Shown in pieces: positions 1-10,692 of a DNA stretch of 64,000 nt; position 1 is the first letter of the stretch, and every line of letters starts with the position of its first letter. The notes beneath the pieces are model-generated. The model was not told the DNA's origin, searched no databases, and was given only the letters and a program-made list of their open reading frames with translations. The stretch spans positions 28,924,951-28,988,950 of the forward strand of contig CM020620.1 of the NCBI GenBank assembly GCA_009829735.1, given 5' to 3'. The DNA is from Pyropia yezoensis (taxonomy: Eukaryota; Rhodophyta; Bangiophyceae; Bangiales; Bangiaceae). The translations under genes and the position numbers were made by a program.

Positions 1-2487
1 ACGGCTCGTGTCCACGCAAGCGAAGAACACATCGTCCATGTCGCGCTCGTGACCATAAAACAGCGCCACACGACGGTCGGCACGCACCTTGCGACGGTCA
101 AACGACAGAATGTGCACCCCTCTCATGAACCTCACGCGCGATAAGGCGACGTACACCATGCCATCAATGAAGCAAGGGGCCAAATCCAGCACCGCTGCGT
201 CCATGGAGAGGCCCTGACAACGATGGATAGTCACTGCCCACGCCAGCACAAGAGTGATTTGATACCGGCTCGCGTACGCCCCGTCACGCGACACCGACTG
301 CAACTTCAAATCGACGCGCTTGACGGTGACGACGACCTCCCCCCGCACGGTATCGAATCGAACTACGGGCAGGCTGCCAGCCTTGCCGCTGGAGCTCTGC
401 GTGGCGGGTGGCACGTAGCCGATGACCGTCCCGACTGTGCCGTTGGGCACCTCCTCCGGACCGTCGCAGATCGTTGCGCAGGCCGCCAAACGCGCGCCGA
501 CGCACACCTCGAGCTGCTTAGGCGCCATGATGGAGGCGTTGAGCTGCTTGGTGACCTGCTCCTCTGTCATTCGGACGCCAATGGGGTAGTCCATGGCCGC
601 GTAGACGACCCGCGCACACCCATTCTGCTTTTCCATTGATGCCAGGCAGTCGAGGTTGTGCGCCTGGACGCTTCGTCGACGCGGGAAGATACGCGTCACG
701 CCCATGTCCCTGACGAAGTCGTCCGCAACGCGTTCCTTGTCCACAGCTGAGCGCGACTGCAGAAACTCCGACAGGTCCTCCGAGACGTCGCCGACGCGCA
801 AACGGGAAAGCATCTCAATGAATTTCTTGTCCTCCTGTCGCCACACGTACCGCAGTTGTAGCTGCTCACTATTGAAGAGCTCCTTCCAGTAGGAAGACTT
901 GAAAGCGTACGCGCCGCCGGTGTCAAACTTGTCCTCGTCCCCGTGTACAGGTGGAAGCTGAAAAAAGTCACCAAACACGATCATGCGCCAAGGCGTGCTG
1001 GCGTTCATCTTGGAGTGTGCCATCAAAAGAGAGTACACCAGCACGGTGAACATACGGCTCGACACCATGGACACCTCGTCGACGAGCACCAGCGACGTAT
1101 CTGCCAAGCGCCTCTTGGTCATCCCGTCCATGGCGTTGTAGAGGCGCGCGGCGTCCTGCCCCTCCGAGACCGTCTCGTCAAAGAACCCAGCAGGCAGCCG
1201 CAGGTAAGAATGGATGGCGTCGCCGCCTGCCGCTGCAGCCGCTACGCCTGTGGGAGCCAACACGTGCAGCCCACCCCGGAGGCCACAATGGGCGTCGCGG
1301 TGCGCGTCGGCCACTTGGCGCAAAAGCCGCGTCTTTCCAACGCCCCCACTTCCCGTATCAAACAGCCCCTTCTTGCAAAGCAGGATAGCGTTGGCCAGGC
1401 GCCCCATATAGTAAGGCACCGGCTCAGTGGGCCGCAGCGTCTTTGTAGGGCGAGCGTCGGGGGAAGAATCCCGCGCGGGCACAGGAGTGTACGTCTGAGC
1501 TGGGCGAGCATCAGGAGGAGAAGCTTGCACTGAGACAGGAGTGCACGTCCGTGCTGCTTGCCGTGGTGATTGAGAGAAGCCGTCACCAGCCGCTGGTAGC
1601 TGCCAGCCGCTGCCGCTCTCTTGGCTGCTTCGCGAAAAGGCGGGGGTGAGTCGCGATTCACCAGTAGTCGAAGACCAGGTAACACCCCCCACAGAGGATC
1701 CCGCACCACGCCCACCTGCAACACTCTGCATCCCGGCCTTGCGCTGGAGATCAACCGGCAGCAGCAATAAGTACTTGATGCTGGAGAGAGACAAGATCGT
1801 GCGCTTGAGCGGGGGGGGAGGGGGATGCGCCTGCGCCGCGCGCCGGAAGGCCATTCGAGCCGCCTCCTCAATGTCGCCCGCAGCCTCCTCGCTGTCAGTC
1901 GAGTTGACGACGCCGTTGACGGTCGTGGCCGTCACCACAATCTCGTCGTCCTTTTGAGATGCCGCCGGGGAAAAGAACACGAGGGGAGGCGCCAATAGCC
2001 ACTTTGGTACGCGAGGGTTGAGCAGCCACTCCTCGGCGTATCCCATTGATGCCAGCATGCGCACGACGACGACCTCTCCTTTTAGGGCCTTAATGGTGTT
2101 GACAAGCCGGGGGACCAGGGACGAGTCGCCCTCAGGGGCAAGTTGACCACCTGATTGCCGAAGGACGGCAAACACAGGAGAGAGGCCGGTGTCCTCCTCT
2201 AACACGATCACGCCGTCATCTTCAGAAGAACAGCACGTCACAGCCGCCCACGTCGGGAACGGCGGCGGTGACACAGCCAGCCAGGATGATGCCGCGCTGT
2301 GGGATTCAAACGTACAGACCAGCCCAGCGTCTCCATCCATCTGCGCCCACGCGACCAACAAGCGCGCGATGTCGATAGCGTCGTTCGTGCTGGCCACAAC
2401 ACTGCCCGTCCCAGACCGCAGTGCCACGAAAGGCATTGAGCGGGCCACTCCGCCCTCCACTCGCTCCACTACCACTCCCCGGTACAT
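1..2487 (-). CDS. PIF1-family DNA helicase, 3' end outside the window
   Basis: One open minus-strand frame of 829 codons runs from an ATG at 2487 to the left edge without a stop. The second half has the superfamily 1B helicase motifs in order: Walker A GSGGVGKTRLL (about residue 379), motif Ia HVLAPTGVAAAAAGG, Walker B LVDEVSM (about 465), GDFFQLPPV (about 503), then near the end AWAVTIHRCQGLSMD (about 747) and YVALSRV (about 776). These are typical of PIF1/RRM3-like 5'-3' DNA helicases, which unwind DNA using ATP. The first 370 or so residues are not recognised; they hold a Pro-rich linker before the helicase core. The frame stays open upstream of the chosen ATG, so the start is uncertain. 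PIF1 genes occur both as host genes and as cargo of large DNA transposons, including Helitrons and KDZ elements; a KDZ transposase lies 5 kb away on the other strand, so a transposon origin is possible but unproven. Confidence 0.88.
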   Translation of the reverse strand, partial: MYRGVVVERVEGGVARSMPFVALRSGTGSVVASTNDAIDIARLLVAWAQMDGDAGLVCTFESHSAASSWLAVSPPPFPTWAAVTCCSSEDDGVIVLEEDTGLSPVFAVLRQSGGQLAPEGDSSLVPRLVNTIKALKGEVVVVRMLASMGYAEEWLLNPRVPKWLLAPPLVFFSPAASQKDDEIVVTATTVNGVVNSTDSEEAAGDIEEAARMAFRRAAQAHPPPPPLKRTILSLSSIKYLLLLPVDLQRKAGMQSVAGGRGAGSSVGGVTWSSTTGESRLTPAFSRSSQESGSGWQLPAAGDGFSQSPRQAARTCTPVSVQASPPDARPAQTYTPVPARDSSPDARPTKTLRPTEPVPYYMGRLANAILLCKKGLFDTGSGGVGKTRLLRQVADAHRDAHCGLRGGLHVLAPTGVAAAAAGGDAIHSYLRLPAGFFDETVSEGQDAARLYNAMDGMTKRRLADTSLVLVDEVSMVSSRMFTVLVYSLLMAHSKMNASTPWRMIVFGDFFQLPPVHGDEDKFDTGGAYAFKSSYWKELFNSEQLQLRYVWRQEDKKFIEMLSRLRVGDVSEDLSEFLQSRSAVDKERVADDFVRDMGVTRIFPRRRSVQAHNLDCLASMEKQNGCARVVYAAMDYPIGVRMTEEQVTKQLNASIMAPKQLEVCVGARLAACATICDGPEEVPNGTVGTVIGYVPPATQSSSGKAGSLPVVRFDTVRGEVVVTVKRVDLKLQSVSRDGAYASRYQITLVLAWAVTIHRCQGLSMDAAVLDLAPCFIDGMVYVALSRVRFMRGVHILSFDRRKVRADRRVALFYGHERDMDDVFFACVDTSR

Positions 2488-3513
2488 GACTCTGCGAACA
2501 CAAAGAGCCCAAGGCGAGAGCCCCAAGGAGGGTATCTGGGAGAGCACTGGGTAGCAGGGGCCGCCAAGAGTCCGATCCCCCACCTTGCCGGCTGCAGGAA
2601 TGAAGGGGGGTGCGCTAGACAGGGGCGCGCAAAAGAGCCTGGGAGGCGCCAGGTGCTGGCAAGGGGGGAGCTGGAACCCAAAGCGCAGATGACACGGGTT
2701 TCTGGTATCCCGCTGCAGGAACCCAGAAGCCGTGGGATGGTCCCCCCACGCAGCAGACCTGGGGCGGATCCTGCCCGAGAACAGCGGCGGCCGAGACGGG
2801 GTTCCCGTAGGAAGCGTACCCGGGCACGGCAGGAGAGGACACAGGACTGGGGATTGGCCCGGAAAGTGGGTGCAGGATGGCAGGGCAGGGGGTCGGCGGC
2901 CTGCCCCTGCAATACAGAAGCCCGCTTGGCGTCCGCCACCTTCGCCTCAAAGAAGGAGCAAGTGTCGCACTCTGACGATGCCTGGTGGTCGAGGGATAAT
3001 CAGGCGGCAAGTCGCCCGTTCCCCCCCCTCACCCAGTGGGTCTCAGCGAGCCGATTGCGGCCGGAAAGGGCGGCCCAGCCCTTGTCGACCGTCTTGAAAA
3101 ATTCTCGATTTGGAGCCGTGAAAATCCGGACCAACGTAAATCCTGGAGCGCAGGTGACTACATAGCTGGCGCAGGGGAGGTGCGCCGGGTCCACAAGCTC
3201 GACCACCGGCGAGAGACTCATTGCCAGCCACCACCATGCAAAAGAAGCGGTGCAGAGGACCCGTTTGAAGCAGTTCCGCATTCTCGCCTACGCCGGCGAA
3301 GCCATCTGGGAGCACGAACGTCTGGGCACGCCCCAATTTCAGAGCGGAGGTGGCTCTGGATCGCCAGGCTCACCCATACAAGCTGCTGATGTGCCCGCGC
3401 TCTGGGGCTCCCCAGAATAACAGAAAATTAACTGTAGGCTGATAGGTCTGTTGTCTTCCGTAAGTCATCCAGCAGAGTGAAGCTCACTGTCTGAAAACTC
3501 CAAGATATCGCAG
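2488..3513. other. No clear gene upstream of the helicase
   Basis: Short overlapping frames on both strands, mostly Pro-, Arg- and Ser-rich, none with a recognisable domain. The helicase frame remains open into this stretch to about 2.7 kb, so part may be its 5' coding end; the rest may hold its promoter. Confidence 0.4.
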
Positions 3514-3570
3514 CTAGGGTTAGCTGGGGCGCGCCCTAGGGTTAGACCTAGGGTTAGAGCTTAGGGTTGC
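3514..3570 (+). repeat. Short telomere-like repeat patch
   Basis: Three copies of TAGGGTTAG (at about 3515, 3537 and 3549) and one TTAGGGTT (3561) occur within 57 bases. The core resembles TTAGGG/TTTAGGG telomere units, but spacing is irregular, so this is an interstitial patch or chance enrichment rather than a functional telomere. Confidence 0.5.
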
Positions 3571-4649
3571 ACCAACCGCGGAAGAAGAAGGCAGAAAGCA
3601 CCTGGAGTGACGCAAAGGTGTCTTAACACTTCTTCATCGTGCGTTTTGGACACGGCGCACGGCCAGTGGGCTTGTGGGAGACAGAGGACGGCTGGTTTCG
3701 CTATTCTGAACTCCAGCGCTTTCGTTCTTCGGCTCTGTACATATGCTAATATTATTAGGCACTGCGCTGTGCTTGGGGAAGGCTCTTGGCGCGAAAGACC
3801 GCTCAAGAAGTGAGTATCGCTGGCTGCAGCGGCCCCCCCAATCTGCCGTGGGGTTGGCCCTGGCACATCGACAACTCTTGAAGGAGTGCTTTGCGTGAAG
3901 GAAGAGCAGCACCATCGCAAGCGCCGCGCTCTGTCTGTGCACGGGGGTGGTATTCTCCCGAGGGGTGTTCTGACCACTTTTCGACCCGTACTGCCGGGTT
4001 GGACCAGCGTACTGGTGCTGTGCAGGGGGGATTGCTCGGGATTGGACTGCGGAACAGATTGTTCTTCTTGGTGTCCAGAAGGGATGCAGTACCTGTCTAA
4101 CAGCTTGCAGCAGTTTTTTTTTTTTGAAAGACAGCTGGGAAGGCCTGCTCCGGCGGTACCTGATGTGGGACGAAGCGCAGGCCGTTGATCCACCGATTTG
4201 GCCAGTGTCAGTGATTGCGGCCTTTCGCAGCGACCTGATCCCCGGTGCGGTGAGGTGTCCATGTGGCTCGTTTCCGACCCAGGTAGCGCCTGCATTCACA
4301 CAGAAGGTCAGCTTCCAGTCTTTTCCATTGCTCAACCGGCTGCTCTGTGCTCTCGTGGAACTATCACCTTGGAGGCCATGAAGACACAGTGCCCCGTTGG
4401 ACCGACATCGCTGCCTACTGCTCTACCAAGGCGCCTCTTTGCGAAGGAAACAAGAACCATGAGAGAGAAAGGACCAAAAGGCGCCACTCCCAAAGCCAGC
4501 TACCCATCCGAATAATGACCCATCACGCGCGCACGCAAAGCCGAGACGGCCAGCATGGCCGCCCCAGCCAGGAACCCAATCTCCATCGATCCTCCCCATG
4601 GCAGACACCCCCTCTGCACCTCCGGTGCCACTGCGCCCCCACCATTTTG
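3571..4649. other. No supportable gene
   Basis: Frames of up to 244 codons on the minus strand overlap other frames of similar length and show no domain. Nothing else is recognised except a short T run near 4125. Confidence 0.35.
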
Positions 4650-6030
4650 CCTCTCGACCAGCCATCCCTCTTGCACCTAGCCCGCCGCCACGCTTAACAA
4701 AAGCTCCGCATCAATAGCGGGGGCGGGGGGGGGCTGTGGCGACAGCCACAAGCATCCGCGCCGGGTGGCGACGACGACCACGGCCACTCCCGTCGGCACC
4801 GCGTCCCCACTAATCCCCGCCTCATCCAACCACACTTTATGCACCTACACCGCCACCACGCGCGCCACATGCGCCACACCCAAAAAGTAGCCGGGGGTGG
4901 AGGCCGACAGAGATAGTTGCGCCGGATAGCGTCGGCCAGCACGGCCCCCCCCGCCAGCATCCCGTCGCGACCAACCCCGCCCTGTGCAAGCCTCCCCTTG
5001 ACGCCTGCGCTGACGCCGCGCCCCCAAGCTATCCACCCTTTGTGCGCCTGCCCCGCCGCCACGCCCGCTACACGCACCCTGTGAGAAGCCTGGATGGGGG
5101 AGCTGGCCGCCACACGTGCGCCGGGCGGCTAAGGCGAGGAAGACCACCCCCCACAGCAGCACGTCCCCATCAGTCCGCCCGCCGACGTACCACTCCTTGC
5201 GCACCAACGCCGCCACCACGCCCGCCACACGCGCCACATCAACAGCGTGCCGGGAAGTGGAGGCAGGCACACAAAGTTACGTCGGGGTGGCGACGACAAG
5301 CAAGAACGCGCCCGCCAGCACCCCGATCCCGTCAACCCCCCCCCTCCGCCAGCGACTCCTTCTGCTCATGCCCCGCCGCCTTGCCCGTCACACGCGCCAC
5401 ATCAAGAGCGTGGAGGGGGGTGGAGGCCGTCACGCACAAGTTGTGATGGGTGGCGCGGCGAGAAGGCTGCCCGCGCCAGCACCCCGTCCCCACTGATCCC
5501 CCCCTTGACCAGCCACACCTTGTGCACCTGCGCCGCCGTCACGCCCGCCAAAAGCGCCTTGTACACAGGGAGGCGGAGGGTGCCCGCCGCCACACAAAGC
5601 TTCGCCGGGTGGCGACGTCAAGCACAGCCGCCCTGACCAGCAAACCGTCCTCACCGACTCCCCCCTTGGCTAGCCACTCCTAGAGCACCTGCCCCACCGC
5701 AGCGCGGGCCTCACGGCCATATGAGAAACGTGGCGGTGCGTGCCGGCCGCCACATGAAGTCGGGCCGGGTCGCGACGTCGAGCAAGGCCACCCCCACCAC
5801 CACCCCGTCCCCACCAGTCCGTCCGTTTGACAGCCACACCTTGTCCACCAGTGCTGCCGCCTCCGCCACCGCCCCGTCCGTGCTTGTCACCCCCTTGACC
5901 TGCCAACCGAGAATGGCCTACACAGCTGCTGACCCCAGCGCCCCTTCCCGCCCATCACCGCCTCGCCCTGCAGGCCCACAAGCACCTTTGCTGGCGCCCT
6001 GCGCGCCACGCGCGCCACCTCAAATGGGCC
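4650..6030. repeat. Degenerate satellite, unit about 160 bp, about 8 copies
   Basis: An anchor block resembling CCAGCCACACCTTGTGCACC followed by a CGCCGCCACGCCCGCCA-like segment recurs at about 4659, 4829, 5026, 5182, 5350, 5508, 5671 and 5828, giving spacings of 156 to 197 bases. Between anchors each unit has a GTGGAGG-like block and a GCCCGCCAGCACCCCGTCCCC-like block. All six frames are broken into short pieces, which fits non-coding satellite DNA rather than a repeat-domain protein. Confidence 0.65.
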
Positions 6031-7155
6031 GCCGGCAGCCCTAGGCAAGAGCGCTACGACGCAGCGACCGCGTCGTCGCCCCGGGCTGCCCCCACGCGTT
6101 GCCGAAGTCTTCAACGACGTAGGTCCAAATGTCGTAGCCCTCAATCTCCTCGTCAGTCGGCTGTCGAGGATGAAGAAGCGCTGTAGCCCCAGTCATGGCC
6201 GTGTCCTCGGTTAGGGCCGGCGACGCGACGACACCTCGGCCCCGTTGGAGGGGAAGGTCGCCGCCGACACCTTCTGAAGCGCGCGTCTCCACTGAGCGCG
6301 GGCGTGTGGAGGTCGACCAGAATATGTCCATCGGTTGCAAGAATACGCAGGGACTAGGAAGTGTACAGCCGTCTTGACTCGCTTCTGCAGTTGCGGTGGT
6401 AGAGGAAGAATAGGACAGGGGGACGACTCCTCTGGCAGGGGACACCTGCCGGCTTGAAGACGCTGCTGACTGGTTGCTAAAGCGGTCCATGCTAGCAATT
6501 CAACGGGCGGACTGGGAAAATTAGGTGGGACATATGGGGAGCAAGGCAGGGGCGCGTGACGGCCTCATCGACGAAGTCTCGCTGGCAATGGTCCGGAACG
6601 AGGGCACTGCATGAGGCGGGCCAGAAACATGGCATGCGTGCGACGGACGGGAGACTGGGCACTGCACAGTCAGAAATCGGCCGGGCACTGTATGATGTGG
6701 GCCGGAAGGAGGGCACTGTAGGCAACGGGGGGGCGCACCGAGTTTCTTCCACACGCTCGCACCTTGACCGTAGAAACAAATTCGACGCGCTGTCATACGC
6801 CGTCGTACGAGGCAATCATTCAAACTTGAAATGATAGTTGACTTGAAGGTGATTTTATCGTAACGATTGGCATTGCACCCGTCGCGCTGTCCGGATTCGG
6901 TGTGCCATGCGCCTGAGCGCGCCCGTGGCCCATCGCCGTCCCGGTCGGTCGCCCCTGCTCCCGATCCGGATCACGCCAGCCCCCATCCTGTTCGCCGCTT
7001 CCCCAACCCGGCCACCACTGTGCCCTCTTTCGGGATCTCACTGGCGTCATCCTGGTTGCCATTGCCTCCGCTTCGGTTCACGCAGCCCCCCTGTCGATTG
7101 CCACTGCCCCCCTGCCGGCTGCTACCGGCCCGGACTCGGCTGCCACAGCGGTGTC
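6031..7155. other. Intergenic stretch before the KDZ gene
   Basis: No gene is supportable. A decamer GGGCACTG(C/T)A recurs at about 6602, 6656, 6687 and 6712. Downstream of 6830 the frame that becomes the KDZ transposase is already open but reads as Pro-rich, probably 5' untranslated or a longer N-terminus. Confidence 0.35.
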
Positions 7156-8580
7156 ATGATGAGCGACACGATGGACGTAGCTGAAGACGCGGCGGACATA
7201 TCAGACGACTGTACGAACTCGCATTCAACGATTAGGTCCCGTCGCATGCAGCTGGGCACGCTGGGATATCTGAGTCTCATTTCGTCGATGACCCAACCAG
7301 CAAGGTCGCTCGCCGCTCGGGCTGTACCCGAGTTGCCTGTCGACCGCTCTGCGATGCCTACCCCCCCTTCACCCACGCATTCATCTGTCCCGGGCTCATC
7401 CTCAACAACCGATGCAGCTGAAGGTGGCTACAACTCGGACCCACCCCCCCCGCTTGAGGACGGCAGCGACTCGGACGCATCGGTGTCCGCCACTTCCGCC
7501 GACCGGCCTGCGAGGGGCAGACGCCCGGCTCGCCGTCCTCGCCGCATGCTAGGGCGGCCGCGCGTGGAGTCCATTCAAGAGAGGCAACGTGTGCTCTCCG
7601 GTCACATCTTGGCGGCACTGCGCCGACTGCTCGGCATGCGCACGCTGCTGGGGGCGTCTGTCGGGAGCGGAATGATGGCGCAAGTTGTCGGCTCGCCGTC
7701 GTCCCCGTCGCGCTTTTTGTTTTGTGTAACTGGGCCGCAGGCTGTGGACCTAGCAACACTGTGGCTCGCCCCCAACGGGGCTACCCTCTGCTCCTGCTGG
7801 GGCCACACGGAGAACGTGGCGCTGCTGTCGATGGCCGGGCAGGACAGCTCCTGCTGGCACGCACAGGCGTTCAAGGCAGCTGTAGAGAACCTGCCCGACC
7901 ACCGTGCTGAGCTGTCCACACCTCTCCTCGTCACGCCCGACGTGAAGCCATACGCCGCGAACATCTCCACGTTTCGCGGCCAAGCCGCTGCTGCGTTCGA
8001 CGGCGTTATCTACAGCCCGGTGGTGGCTACTCGTCGGCAGCACATCAAGTGCATCGCGGTTGGGTGTAGGTCAACCCAGCGGCGCTGCCACCACGCGGCT
8101 CTAGTGCGATCGCTCGACCGCCTGGCGCAACAATCTAAGGGAATTGGCGACTCAACTGACGACTCGTCTGGTGATGAGGAGGCGGGGGTGCAGCAGGAAG
8201 AGGAAGAGGACGAGACCATCGACGAGGAGGAGCTCATCCCTATTTCGAAAGAGCGGCAGAAGCGCAACTTAGTGCCCTGCACCGAGGAAGACCAGCAAGG
8301 CTTGAAGTGGGCGCGGACGGCGGAGTGGGCGGCCGTCGACGTCCCGGGCAACGCCATCTTCTCCGCGCCGCGCCTAGACGAAGACGGCCAACCATGTCCA
8401 CCTTCGAAGCCGCCAACGCTAGTCGGCCGCATGGCCGAGCTCGGTCTTGCCAACGACCCGTCAGACGTCCTCAAAGAGAAGAGATGCTTCACGTGTGGGG
8501 AAGAGATGCATGATGGGGCCAGGCACGTCGAGATCCCGGCGTCACTATACGCCGATGGGAACAGTTCGGCGCCTTTGGAG
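7156..8580 (+). CDS. KDZ-type transposase, exon 1 (cysteine-cluster region)
   Basis: The frame starts at ATGATG (7156) and is open further upstream. After a low-complexity acidic and Arg-rich N-terminus it has three cysteine/histidine clusters: CSCWGH...CWH, CIAVGC...CHH and CFTCGEE. The first two resemble the SWIM-like and CxC zinc clusters that accompany Kyakuja/Dileera/Zisupton transposases. An acidic run separates clusters two and three. The exon ends on a codon boundary at GAG, directly followed by a GTATTT donor. The catalytic domain follows after the intron and after a retrotransposon insertion, so this copy is disrupted. The family call rests on motif layout; a cellular SWIM-domain protein is the alternative, but the downstream catalytic signatures make that unlikely. 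Confidence 0.7.
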
Positions 8581-8740
8581 GTATTTTTTTACTTCTGCAT
8601 AGCCGTGTTTCCATGCCGTCCACGTTTCTGTTTCTTTTTGGCGTACCTCCCATTCGTGCTCTGTACTGGAACTGTCGCCTGGTGGCTTCTATCTCTTCCT
8701 TCTGGGTCCTTGCGCGTGCTCTTCCGTGGAATGTGGTTAG
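8581..8740 (+). other. Spliceosomal intron (160 bp) in the KDZ gene
   Basis: It begins GTATTT and ends GGTTAG. Base composition switches to T-rich (T8 near the donor, several pyrimidine runs). Removal leaves the frame intact, joining ...SAPLE to MTIEEWTCKNGHNVVYDG, which completes the third zinc cluster. Confidence 0.7.
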
Positions 8741-8896
8741 ATGACGATTGAGGAATGGACGTGCAAGAACGGGCACAACGTGGTGTACGACGGCGGGGAG
8801 GACGGCCTGTTCTCGTTGCGCAAGTCAAATGACTCGGGGCGCGTGTTGCTGTTTACGAGGTCGTTCTGTGACTCCCTCATGTCCTTTGTGTACAAT
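8741..8896 (+). CDS. KDZ-type transposase, exon 2 (fragment)
   Basis: It reads MTIEEWTCKNGHNVVYDG then DGLFSLRKSNDSGRVLLF and TRSFCDSLMSFVYN. The C-x3-GH-x-VVYDG-x3-DGLF signature followed by FTRS is typical of the segment before the KDZ catalytic core. The frame is lost at the first copy of a 41-base repeat that also occurs at the other side of element E1. A second frame from 8922 to 9139, reading TFTGFQGRRQAYQDERERP, looks like the natural continuation, so E1-derived or intron-like sequence intervenes at 8897-8921. Confidence 0.65.
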
Positions 8897-8921
8897 GTGG
8901 TATAAAACTCGATCCTCTCAG

Positions 8922-9139
8922 ACACGTGTCAATATGACCTTCACTGGCTTCCAGGGGCGCCGACAGGCATATCAGGATGAGCGGGAGCGCCCGGCAACTA
9001 CCGGTACTACTCCGATGGCGTCATACCTGGATGCGCCGCGCCCACCGCACTACGTCATCCCGCCTTCCTCCGGTTCCCGTCGTGCCGCGGAGGCAGCGCT
9101 GGAGGACGCTCCCGCGGCGCAGCGTTCGCGCCGGGAGTA
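8922..9139 (+). pseudogene. Likely continuation of the KDZ frame
   Basis: A 72-codon frame on the same strand as the KDZ exons starts TRVNMTFTGFQGRRQAYQ and becomes Ala/Arg-rich before a stop at 9137-9139. KDZ proteins usually have a TF-x-x-F block about 15 residues after FTR, and this frame supplies it. It is out of phase with exon 2 by the 25 bases 8897-8921 (GT...AG ended, but too short for an ordinary intron). Confidence 0.4.
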
Positions 9140-9285
9140 GTTCTTGGAGGCAGGGAGGGTGAGAGTCTTGGGAGAAGCGAGGAGGGAAGAGGCGGAGAGA
9201 AGGGTTGCTCAAGCGGGTGCTTGTTTTTCTTGATAGTTCCATGCTTGCATTGCGTGTTTTCCTTGATACACCCGTTCCCTTCTTC

Positions 9286-10623
9286 TCAATACTCTTGTTC
9301 CACGTCCGTTCCGGGTGAGCTCGGCTCGTCCTGAGGGTCTTGATCAGCCCCGTCCTCCTGGTCCTCCTCCGAGCCCGATTCCAGGATCTTGCAGGCTCTG
9401 GCCACTGGAGTGCCCTCAATCCCGTTCCGTCGCGTGTAGGCGCAGACGTCCGCGATGGGTAACCGGTTTGAGGGTTCCCAGGTATCATCTGCCGAGTTAA
9501 AACAGAACCAGCGTACTCGCAGGTACAAGCGCCCGTCCCTCCAGACATGGTCGAAAAACTTGACGTAGACATATTTCCGGCCTTCTTCTCGGGATAGCCA
9601 GGGTACTGCGGCCCGCTTGCGCCGGGTCAAGACCCGTTTTCTTGGCGGTGGAGCTCGGGTGACATGGTCGCTGCTCACCCGGTACGGGGAGCCATCCACG
9701 TCTAGAAGGAAGTTCCAGCCATCCGTATTCAGGATCTCATAAGGTCCATCCGTCTTAGAGTCCAGCTTCCCCCGGGTCTTGCTATGGTTGTCCACAAAAA
9801 CCCAGTCGCCACCACCCAGTTCCTTGTTCTTTTCCCGGACTCCCTTGTCATAGTCCCGCTTGTATCGCTCCTGGGTCTTTGAGATTGACTCCTTGACTCT
9901 GGGGAGCAGGAGCTTCAGTTGTTCCAGGAACTCATCCTTGGCCTTGGGACCTGACTTTAATGCAGGTTGGAGACCGTCTGGTATTCTTTCCAGGGAGAAG
10001 TTGGTCAGCCGCCTTGGGGTGACAACGTCGAGTGGAGCGACCCCCGTTGTCCGGTGAACTCGGGAGTTGTAGGCTAGAGTGAGGACAGCCAGGAGTTCGT
10101 CCCAGTCTTCTTGGCGCTCCTCCACGAAATGCCGTAGCGTGTCCACTAGGGTCCGGTTGAATCGTTCCACCTGGCCGTTCGTTTGCGGGTGGTACGTCGT
10201 GGTGAACAAGTTCTTGATGCCCATCAGGTCACAGACTCCTTGGAAGAACAGGGATGCAAACTGGGGGCCATTGTCTGTTAAGACGGAGTCTGGAGGGCCG
10301 TAGGCAGCTAGCCAGTACTCGCAGAAGGCTGACGTGACATCCAGAGCCGTAATGGTCCTCAGCGGGATCGCTCGAGTGAACTTGGAGAACCGGTCACAAA
10401 TGATGAGCAGGTATATGTTGCCGCTGGATGTTTCAGGTAGGGGCCCCAGGATGTCCATGCTTAAGCTTGCAAAGAGCTCCGCCGCAGGGAATAGGCGTAG
10501 CTTAGAAGTCTTCTTCCTCTGGGACAACCGGCTCCTTGCACAAGAAACACAAGCCTCCAGGTGCTTATGGACGTCGCTGGCCATGGTTTCCCAGTAGTAA
10601 TGTCGTCGCATTGAAGCATACAT
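9286..10623 (-). pseudogene. E1 integrase with C-terminal chromodomain
   Basis: Fossil pol segment. It begins with the tail of the zinc-binding domain (CVSCARSR), continues with the integrase core (SMDILGPLPETSSGNIYLL, LTDNGPQFAS, TNGQVERFNR carrying the three acidic residues) and a GPY-like region, and ends with a chromodomain-like block YVYVKFFDHVW...LRVRWFCFNSADDTWEP. The chromodomain places E1 in the chromovirus branch of Ty3/Gypsy, whose chromodomains steer insertion to particular chromatin. Confidence 0.9.
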
Positions 10624-10692
10624 CCGATTGATACCAGGATGTCCGGCCAGGGGAGACGAGTGCTCCAGGCGTAGGATGTCAGCTCGTAGACT

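Noticed and set aside
3561-4335. Two overlapping minus-strand frames of 244 and 233 codons
   Set aside because: They overlap in different phases, have mixed composition without domains, and neither is better supported than the other.
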